A DNA stretch of 9,400 nucleotides from Planctomycetota bacterium (GTDB lineage Bacteria; Planctomycetota; Planctomycetia; Pirellulales; UBA1268), in assembly GCA_027622795.1 (NCBI GenBank), contig JAQBZA010000099.1, positions 1 to 9,400 of the forward strand, given 5' to 3'. This document shows positions 1 through 5,215 of the stretch, piece by piece; the first letter of the stretch is position 1; the number at the start of each line of letters is the position of its first letter. The notes under the pieces were generated by a model that saw nothing but the letters and a program-made list of their open reading frames with translations, did no database searches and had not been told where the DNA came from. Made by a program: the position numbers and the translations under genes.

Positions 1-1
1 C

Positions 2-472
2 GACGACGCCATTGGCCCCCGGCCGGGTGGACTTTCGGCCGCGGCCCGGGCCGACCCAGGTGGCGGCTTGGTGGTCGAGGCGAGTCAGATTCCCGCGACC
101 GTGCTGGCAGACGCGCCGCAGGCGGCGTGGGAGCAGGTGCTTGCCGAAGCCGACTGGATCGTCGACGCCCTCCTCGGCACGGGGGCCACCGGTGCGGCCC
201 GCGGCGGGATCGCCACGGCCATTGGGGCAGTGAATACCGTGGCGGCACGCGAGCAGGTCGGCGTCTTTGCGGTCGATCTGCCGTCGGGGCTCGACTGCGA
301 TACGGGGATTGCTGCAGGGGACTGTATCCGCGCGACCCTCACCGGCACGTTTGTGGCCCGCAAGCAAGGGTTCGACAGGCCGGCGGCCCACCAGTGGTTG
401 GGCGAGGTGCATGTGCTCGACATCGGCGCACCGGCGGAGGTGCTGCGGGTGGCCGGCCAGGCTGTTTTGTGA
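2..472 (+). CDS. nnrE: NAD(P)H-hydrate epimerase (YjeF N-terminal family), 3' part
   Basis: This is the C-terminal part of an NAD(P)HX epimerase, which interconverts the R and S forms of damaged, hydrated NAD(P)H so that the cognate dehydratase can repair them. It is a cytosolic metabolite-repair enzyme. The reading frame is open from the left window edge, so the start lies outside; the first potential start inside (TTG at 68) is not likely to be real. Family signatures are clear: DALLGTGATG at about 160-190, the AVDLPSGLDCDTG segment at about 268-307 and a VARKQGF segment at about 353-373, matching the family's DALFGTG, VDIPSGLdaDTG and K-x-Gf motifs. The protein ends soon after the last strand (DIGAP), so it is a stand-alone epimerase with no fused C-terminal dehydratase domain. 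The first 20 or so residues (2-65) match the family less well. It is probably unrelated to the membrane genes downstream, from which a gap of 91 bp separates it. Confidence 0.85.
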   Translation, partial: DDAIGPRPGGLSAAARADPGGGLVVEASQIPATVLADAPQAAWEQVLAEADWIVDALLGTGATGAARGGIATAIGAVNTVAAREQVGVFAVDLPSGLDCDTGIAAGDCIRATLTGTFVARKQGFDRPAAHQWLGEVHVLDIGAPAEVLRVAGQAVL

Positions 473-488
473 GTCCTGTGTGAGTGGG

Positions 489-517
489 TTGCGGCTCCTT
501 CATCGGACGCTCAGACT
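489..517 (+). promoter_or_regulatory. weak candidate promoter upstream of the EcsC-family gene
   Basis: TTGCGG (489-494) is followed after 17 bp by CAGACT (512-517). The -35 matches the sigma-70 consensus in its first three bases, and the -10 only at positions 2, 4 and 6. The start codon lies 47 bp further on. Taken alone it would not be called; it is listed because the same TTGCGR-17 bp arrangement precedes two other genes in the window that share a protein module with this one. Confidence 0.2.
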
Positions 518-563
518 TTGGGGATTCCTGTGGTGATCACATTCAGTTGGCTGGAACCCTCTG

Positions 564-1646
564 ATGCCCGACTCATCCGAATCCTCCGCCGGAGCCTCGT
601 CGTATGGCCCTGCCGCATCAGGTGAATTGGCCTATGAGGCCGAGCAGATCGAGGCGATCGCCCGGTGGAAGAGCACGTCACCGAGTCGGTTGGCGGCGAT
701 TATTGATACCGCGACAACGCCGGTTACGTGGCTGGTGGGGCATTTCATCCCGCGACGGGTTATCGCCAAATTGGTGACCTCGATGGAGGCGATCGCCTCC
801 AAGGCCGAGTCGCTCGACGAAGTGACGCGGGTCGCCGGTGTAAGCGATATTTCTGAGTTGGCCGGTGGAATGCTGTCTGTCTGTGATCGGCTGGCAAACG
901 GCTTCTCCGCTCGCGCCGAGCGGTTTGCGGTGGTCGAATCGACCGCCTTTGCGCTCGGTGGGCCGCTGTTTCACGTTCCTCAGCAATTGATCGCGGCCTT
1001 GCGATCGATCATGCGGATTGGTCATTGCTACGGCTACCGCTTCGAAACACCGGCTGATCATGCGCTCGTCATCGACATTCTGGAGATCTCCATGCTTCAG
1101 GAGCCGTCCGAGCGTCAAGATGTGCTCCGGCAGCTTCACGCGGCGATCGACCGCCACGCCGATTCTGTCGAAGGTGAACTGGACCTTCTTGCGCGGACCA
1201 GCCGCAACATGGTCGCCGAGGAGGCATTTGACCTCATTCCAGTGGTCGGAACAGCGGTGTCCTTTCTCTTCGACTGCACCTTTATGCATTCGGTCGATGA
1301 GACGGCTCGTCACGTCTTCCAAGAGCGTTGGCTACGAGCCAACGGCCGGGTCGACGCCATCGAGCCTGCTGCCGAGGCGGTGCGGAAAAGCAGTTTTGAG
1401 GAGTTTGGGCTGGCGCTGGGACAGCTGATGTACACCAGCGGAGCGATCGTCGGGTTTACGGCGACGGTGCCGGCCGCGGTGGTCCGGTCGCTCGTAGGGC
1501 GTCGCCCCAATCCTGTCGGGCGGGCCGCGCGGGCAGGCGCGGAGCATGCCGTCAACGATGCACGCGAATTTCTCGCCGGTGTGCGAACGGGCTTTGAAAC
1601 CGGTGGTTTCGAGTCGGTTCCCGTGTCGACGCCGCGCCCAGCCTAA
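564..1646 (+). CDS. EcsC-family protein with an extra C-terminal module
   Basis: A protein of 360 residues in the EcsC family, membrane-associated proteins of unsettled function first named from a Bacillus gene beside an ABC transporter. What shows this: an early RWK...PSRLAAIIDTATTPVTWLVG segment (about residues 34-60), and a hydrophobic IPVVGTAVSFLFD stretch (225-237) followed by a segment with the ARHVFQERWLRANG pattern, where the family typically has ipvvGAavgaa...F..vA.hHF..RrLer.yG. After the EcsC domain, residues 285-337 form an added module (Y290, P303, PNP 315-317, G319, R323) that aligns with two small proteins encoded at 1807-2154 and 8087-8437. The N-terminal 25 residues are Ser/Ala-rich and probably disordered. 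The ATG at 564 was chosen because it is the first in frame after the preceding gene; its ribosome binding site is poor (TGGAACC). It likely sits at the membrane. The EcsC call is firm, the role is not. Confidence 0.85.
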   Translation: MPDSSESSAGASSYGPAASGELAYEAEQIEAIARWKSTSPSRLAAIIDTATTPVTWLVGHFIPRRVIAKLVTSMEAIASKAESLDEVTRVAGVSDISELAGGMLSVCDRLANGFSARAERFAVVESTAFALGGPLFHVPQQLIAALRSIMRIGHCYGYRFETPADHALVIDILEISMLQEPSERQDVLRQLHAAIDRHADSVEGELDLLARTSRNMVAEEAFDLIPVVGTAVSFLFDCTFMHSVDETARHVFQERWLRANGRVDAIEPAAEAVRKSSFEEFGLALGQLMYTSGAIVGFTATVPAAVVRSLVGRRPNPVGRAARAGAEHAVNDAREFLAGVRTGFETGGFESVPVSTPRPA

Positions 1647-1706
1647 GCCTTTCCAGACCACACAATTTCATAACAAAGCGGCAAGGGATGTTCTGCCTCC
1701 GTTTCA

Positions 1707-1735
1707 TTGCGAGGGCGGTTGTTGCGAACTAGGAT
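1707..1735 (+). promoter_or_regulatory. candidate promoter for the small-protein/ATPase unit
   Basis: TTGCGA (1707-1712), 17 bp, then TAGGAT (1730-1735), which matches the TATAAT consensus at four of six positions. A second TTGCGA occurs at 1722-1727, 15 bp after the first. Transcription would begin near 1742, leaving a leader of about 65 nt with a hairpin before the ATG at 1807. This is the longest non-coding gap (160 bp) in the plus-strand block and is visibly more AT-rich than its surroundings, so a promoter is expected here. Transcription could run on through 7959. Confidence 0.35.
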
Positions 1736-1755
1736 CAGGGAAAGAGTTTGGTAAC

Positions 1756-1782
1756 TCGGCAGTAGAACGTGCTGTCTGCCGA
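1756..1782 (+). other. inverted repeat in the leader of the 1807 gene
   Basis: TCGGCAG (1756-1762) and CTGCCGA (1776-1782) form a perfect 7-bp stem round a 13-nt loop, followed by AAAATTTTA. In RNA it would be a hairpin ending 8 bases before the AGAGGG ribosome binding site. It could equally be a DNA operator. The run of Ts after it is short and preceded by four As, so it is a poor match to an intrinsic terminator. Confidence 0.35.
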
Positions 1783-1806
1783 AAATTTTACAGAGGGTAT
1801 GTCGTC

Positions 1807-2154
1807 ATGATCGGAATGAATGCTCCCGGTGCGAATGGTGTGGCATCGCTGTCGACCGTGTGGGCCGTGATGGAAGCGGCGCGGGCTGGCGCCACCGACG
1901 CCACCGCCGCAGCGAGGGGCTTTTTGCCGGCTGTTGGTGCATCGGTCTCAACATGCCTTCATGCCGGAGGCTTCGCCCTGGGCTATACGGTGACTTTTCC
2001 TGCCGTCTTCGTGAGTCGCCTGATGCCGAAAAACAACCCGATCGCATTTGGCCTGGCAGACGGTGGTCGGGCTGGGCTGGATTTTGCGCGTGCCACGCTG
2101 CGCTCCGCCGACCCGGAGGCACAGGCCCCGCGGCTTGCCGCCGTCTCCCCCTGA
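1807..2154 (+). CDS. small Ala/Gly-rich protein with the NNP...GLxDG module
   Basis: A 115-residue protein I do not recognise from any named family. An Ala-rich amphipathic N-terminal half (residues 15-48, with LPAVG at 40-44) is followed by a hydrophobic stretch (about 50-73) and the signature MPKNNP (73-78), GLADGGRAG (82-90). It aligns over nearly its full length with the protein at 8087-8437, and its second half aligns with residues 285-337 of the EcsC-family protein. One membrane-embedded or membrane-adsorbed helix seems likely. The ATG at 1807 was chosen because AGAGGG lies 9 bp upstream and because the longer reading frame back to 1546 would run through the EcsC gene and the leader. 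It is first in a likely unit with the small gene at 2252 and the ATPase genes. The last 15 residues are Pro/Ala-rich and weakly constrained. The role is unknown; a structural or accessory role for the transport system is inference. Confidence 0.75.
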   Translation: MIGMNAPGANGVASLSTVWAVMEAARAGATDATAAARGFLPAVGASVSTCLHAGGFALGYTVTFPAVFVSRLMPKNNPIAFGLADGGRAGLDFARATLRSADPEAQAPRLAAVSP

Positions 2155-2251
2155 CGTCTGTGGGGATGCCTCGCCGTAACACCTCCACCGGTTTCCCTCC
2201 TCGATCCTCTTGCCCCTCCTCCATCCTTCCCCGCAACGCAGGAACGCGTCC

Positions 2252-2518
2252 ATGACAAAGTCTGAGTTTGGTTATTTCTGCGCCGGTGTCGCCGCCGGTG
2301 CCCTCGGCCACAAGTTTTATCCCGAAATGAAAGACAAACTCGCTCCCTACATGGCCGGAGCGATGGTCTTCGCTCAGCAGGCATTCGGCAACGCCATCAA
2401 GGACGCGATGCAGACCGTCGAGGCCATGCAGCAGAGCGGCGAGTCGGTCGGTGCCGACTTTTTCAAGGCCGCCGCCGGAGCGGCCGCAGCCAATGATTCC
2501 GACACGGCGGCGGCCTGA
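2252..2518 (+). CDS. very small glycine-rich helical membrane-associated protein
   Basis: An 88-residue protein. After a short TKSEFGYF start comes a GVAAGALGH stretch (about residues 12-20, a G-x-x-x-G type helix) and FYPEMKDKLAPY, then a long helix with regular Ala/Met/Gln spacing and an Ala-rich end. The overall pattern (short Gly-rich hydrophobic helix, then an amphipathic Lys/Gln helix) resembles the DUF5132/DUF6110 type of small proteins often found beside P-type ATPases; I recall that resemblance from memory and could not test it. The ATG at 2252 is preferred over the earlier frame start at 2210 because AGGA lies 8-9 bp before it and because the extra 14 residues (Pro/Arg-rich) look like translated leader. 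It lies 97 bp after the previous gene and 77 bp before the ATPase gene, in the same direction. The function is unknown; an ATPase accessory subunit is the natural guess. Confidence 0.7.
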   Translation: MTKSEFGYFCAGVAAGALGHKFYPEMKDKLAPYMAGAMVFAQQAFGNAIKDAMQTVEAMQQSGESVGADFFKAAAGAAAANDSDTAAA

Positions 2519-2527
2519 GGCAGCCAC

Positions 2528-2586
2528 TGGCCGCGGCCACTCGCGAACAGATGCGGCGGCTGGGGGCGTGGCCACCGTGTCCACGG
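2528..2586 (+). promoter_or_regulatory. cluster of short palindromes before the ATPase gene
   Basis: The 77-bp gap before the ATPase holds a perfect 12-bp palindrome TGGCCGCGGCCA (2528-2539), GTGGCCAC (2568-2575) and the dyad CCGTG-TC-CACGG (2575-2586), the last only 9 bp before the ATG and overlapping the likely ribosome binding region. They could be binding sites for a metal-responsive repressor or simply GC-rich chance. No promoter hexamers are evident. Confidence 0.2.
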
Positions 2587-2595
2587 GAATGAAGG

Positions 2596-5208
2596 ATGAG
2601 CGTCACGATCACATTTCCGAAGCGTGGTGAAATCCATGTTGTCGGCCCCGTGTTCGGGGCCGACGCGGAATCACGAGAGCGTTTTCTGGGGTGCGTGTTC
2701 GCCGTCGCCGAGGTAGACCGTGTCACCGTCAACGACGGCGACGGTTCGCGGGTCGTGATCGAGTTTCAGCCCGACCGGGCGCCGCCCTCGACCATTCTGT
2801 CTCGACTCGCCAGGCTTCTGCGGGGCTGCACATCTGCCGGGCGAAATGCTGTTCAGGCCGTCGAGGGTCACGAAGATGGCGACCGGGCGGTCCGGCTGCC
2901 CCCGATCGCACCTGCCCGCGGTCGGCGGCAGGTCGTGCGGTACGAGCGCCACGGAGACATTGTCTCGGGGTGGTGCGTAGTTCGGGAGCGGGTCGGGCAC
3001 GTGAAAGTGCGGAATCCTGTCCTCCACCGCCGCGGCGATGTGGCCGAGGCGATCGAGCGGGAACTGATGAGCGTGTTGGGCGTCGACAAGTTTTCGACAA
3101 ACACATTCCTGTCGACCGTCAGCATCGACTTCGACCCACGTCAGTTGTCGCGCTCGCAGGTCGTCGAGATCCTTGACGGAGTTCTCGCCGGCACGCCCCT
3201 CGCGGGGAAGCTCGACAAGCTCGACCTTGATCTCGCGCTCTGTTCGGTATCGTTGCCGCTCGCCGTCGCCGCGCAGTTGGCCTTTCCGCCGCTGCTCATC
3301 CCCTCAGCACTCCTCTTTGCCTATACCTCGATTCCGACCTTCAGATCGGCCAGGGATTTGCTTCTCCAAGAGCGGCGGATCGGGTGTGACGTGCTCGATG
3401 CGATCGTGGTGGTTGGCTGCCTCGGGACAATGCAGATTCTGCCGGGAGCCGTTCTCTGCTGGTGTCTGGCGCTGGGCAGGACACTCGTGAAACGGACCGA
3501 GGATCGCTCCAAGCGGATGCTCCTCAATGTCTTCGGCAAACAGCCGCGGTTTGTCTGGGTGGTGCAGGACGGCGTCGAGGTGCAGGTGGCGATGTCGGAG
3601 CTCGAGCAGGGCGACGTGATCGTCGTGAACACCGGGGATGTCGTTCCGGTCGACGGGGTGATCTCCGAAGGGTTCGCGATGATCGACCAGCATGCGCTCA
3701 CCGGCGAGAGCACGCCCGCCGAGAAGGGGCCCGGCGAGCGAGTGTTTGCCTCGACGGTGCTCGTCGCCGGCAAAATCTTCGTGGCCGTGGAGAGCAGCGG
3801 GGCTGATACGGCCAGCGCCAAGATCGGTCAGATTCTCTCCGATACCGCGGGCTACAAGCTCGCCCGGCAGCATGCCGGCGAGCGGCTCGCCGACACCGCG
3901 GCCACGCCGATGATCGCGTTGGGCGCCCTCGGGTACGCCGCCCTCGGGCCGGCCGGGGGTGTGGCGATCGTCAACTGCGACCTCGGCACGGGCATCCGCA
4001 TGGCCGCCCCGCTGGCGATGCTTAGTTCACTCGCGCTGTGTGCCAGCAAAGGAATCCTGATCAAGGATGGCCGCGCTCTCGACCTGATGAACGAGGTCGA
4101 TACCGTGCTCTTTGACAAGACGGGCACGCTGACTCGTGAGCGACCGGAAGTGGGCGCGATCCATGCCTGCGATCCCTGGTGTCCCGACGACGTCCTGCGG
4201 TTCGCAGCCGCAGCAGAACAGCAATTTCATCACCCGATCGCCCTCGCCATTCTCAATGAGGCCACGGAGCGGGGAATCGAGTTGCCGGCTGGAGGCGAGA
4301 GCGAGATGAAGGTTGGCTTCGGCATCACCGTCATGGTCGACGGGCGTCTCATCCGTGTGGGAAGCCGTCGGTATATCGACATGGAAGGCATCGAGGTGCC
4401 AGATCACGTGGCGTTGGCCCTTGATGCCGCCCACGGCCTGGGCAGCACGATGGTGCTTGTCGCTGTTGATGATCAGCTCGGCGGCGCCATCGAACTCCAG
4501 GCGGCGGTTCGTCCTGAAGTGGCCGATATCGTCGCCGGCTTGCGGGCGCGAGGCATCAAGCATCTGGCCATCATCTCCGGCGACCATGAGGCGCCCACCA
4601 GGCGACTCGCCGAACTGCTGGGAATGGATCGCTATTTCGCCCAGGTGCTCCCTGCCGACAAGGCAGATTACGTCGCCACGCTGCAGGCGGAGGGCCGCAA
4701 GGTCTGCTTTATCGGCGACGGCATCAATGACTCGATCGCATTGAAGCAAGCGAACGTTTCGATTTCGCTGCGGGGAGCATCGACGATCGCCACCGATACC
4801 GCTCAGATCGTGTTTCTCGATGAAGGATTGTCACATCTCTGCGAGCTCCGCGACATTGCCCGCGATCTCCACCGGAATGTCCGCCGCAGTTGGAACATGA
4901 TCCTCATTCCCAACGTAATCTGTGTCGCGGGCGTCTTTGCGGCTGGATTTGGCATCTGGGCGAGCGTGTTCTTCAACAACGTGACGGCGATGGCGGCGGT
5001 AGCCAATGGCCTCTGGCCGATGCGAAAGGTTGCTGAAAGCGAAGCCCGCCGCCGCCGTGCCCTGACCTTGGCGGCAGCGGCACCCACGGCGTCGTCGACG
5101 CGTTCTCGCGGGACCAATTCTGACGCGGCTGTGCACGGAGCCCGGTCTTCCCTCGAGCAGGAGCAGGATGCTGTCGGTGCCGTGGTTGCCGACGCGTCTT
5201 TGGCCTGA
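2596..5208 (+). CDS. P1B-type metal-transporting ATPase, CxxC-less, catalytically intact
   Basis: An 870-residue P-type ATPase that should couple ATP hydrolysis to metal transport across a membrane. All catalytic motifs are present: TGES in the actuator domain (369-372), the phosphorylated aspartate in DKTGT (D507), the P1B nucleotide-domain HP pair (546-547), SGD (661-663) and GDGIND (707-712). The N-terminus holds two HMA-like domains with no CxxC metal site: about 10-75 (with RFLGCVF at 29-35) and about 115-200. Membrane segments fall at about 211-246, 266-297, 430-475 and 767-805, the P1B arrangement. The transport segment has NCD (460-462) and GTGIRMAAP in place of CPC/SPC, which fits the P1B-6-like group that includes FezB of ferrosome clusters. 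The tail (810-870) is Arg/Ala/Ser-rich and outside the family core. An in-frame TGA at 2590 fixes the ATG at 2596. The gene for a dead paralogue starts 7 bp downstream. Substrate not determined; iron is a guess from the FezB resemblance. Confidence 0.93.
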   Translation: MSVTITFPKRGEIHVVGPVFGADAESRERFLGCVFAVAEVDRVTVNDGDGSRVVIEFQPDRAPPSTILSRLARLLRGCTSAGRNAVQAVEGHEDGDRAVRLPPIAPARGRRQVVRYERHGDIVSGWCVVRERVGHVKVRNPVLHRRGDVAEAIERELMSVLGVDKFSTNTFLSTVSIDFDPRQLSRSQVVEILDGVLAGTPLAGKLDKLDLDLALCSVSLPLAVAAQLAFPPLLIPSALLFAYTSIPTFRSARDLLLQERRIGCDVLDAIVVVGCLGTMQILPGAVLCWCLALGRTLVKRTEDRSKRMLLNVFGKQPRFVWVVQDGVEVQVAMSELEQGDVIVVNTGDVVPVDGVISEGFAMIDQHALTGESTPAEKGPGERVFASTVLVAGKIFVAVESSGADTASAKIGQILSDTAGYKLARQHAGERLADTAATPMIALGALGYAALGPAGGVAIVNCDLGTGIRMAAPLAMLSSLALCASKGILIKDGRALDLMNEVDTVLFDKTGTLTRERPEVGAIHACDPWCPDDVLRFAAAAEQQFHHPIALAILNEATERGIELPAGGESEMKVGFGITVMVDGRLIRVGSRRYIDMEGIEVPDHVALALDAAHGLGSTMVLVAVDDQLGGAIELQAAVRPEVADIVAGLRARGIKHLAIISGDHEAPTRRLAELLGMDRYFAQVLPADKADYVATLQAEGRKVCFIGDGINDSIALKQANVSISLRGASTIATDTAQIVFLDEGLSHLCELRDIARDLHRNVRRSWNMILIPNVICVAGVFAAGFGIWASVFFNNVTAMAAVANGLWPMRKVAESEARRRRALTLAAAAPTASSTRSRGTNSDAAVHGARSSLEQEQDAVGAVVADASLA

Positions 5209-5215
5209 TCTTCCC

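Noticed and set aside
1546..1806. N-terminal extension of the 1807 protein back to position 1546
   Set aside because: It would overlap the end of the EcsC gene by 101 bp and run through the AT-rich leader; the Cys/His/Arg-rich translation looks non-coding, and the ribosome binding site and paralogue alignment favour 1807.
2180..2236. Pyrimidine-rich stretch between the first two small genes
   Set aside because: It is striking to the eye (long C/T runs with CCTCC repeats) but shows no stem, no promoter hexamer and no reading frame of note.
1805..2584. A 259-residue open frame on the minus strand across the small genes
   Set aside because: It crosses two well-supported plus-strand genes with ribosome binding sites and their gaps, is Arg/Pro-rich and shows no domain.
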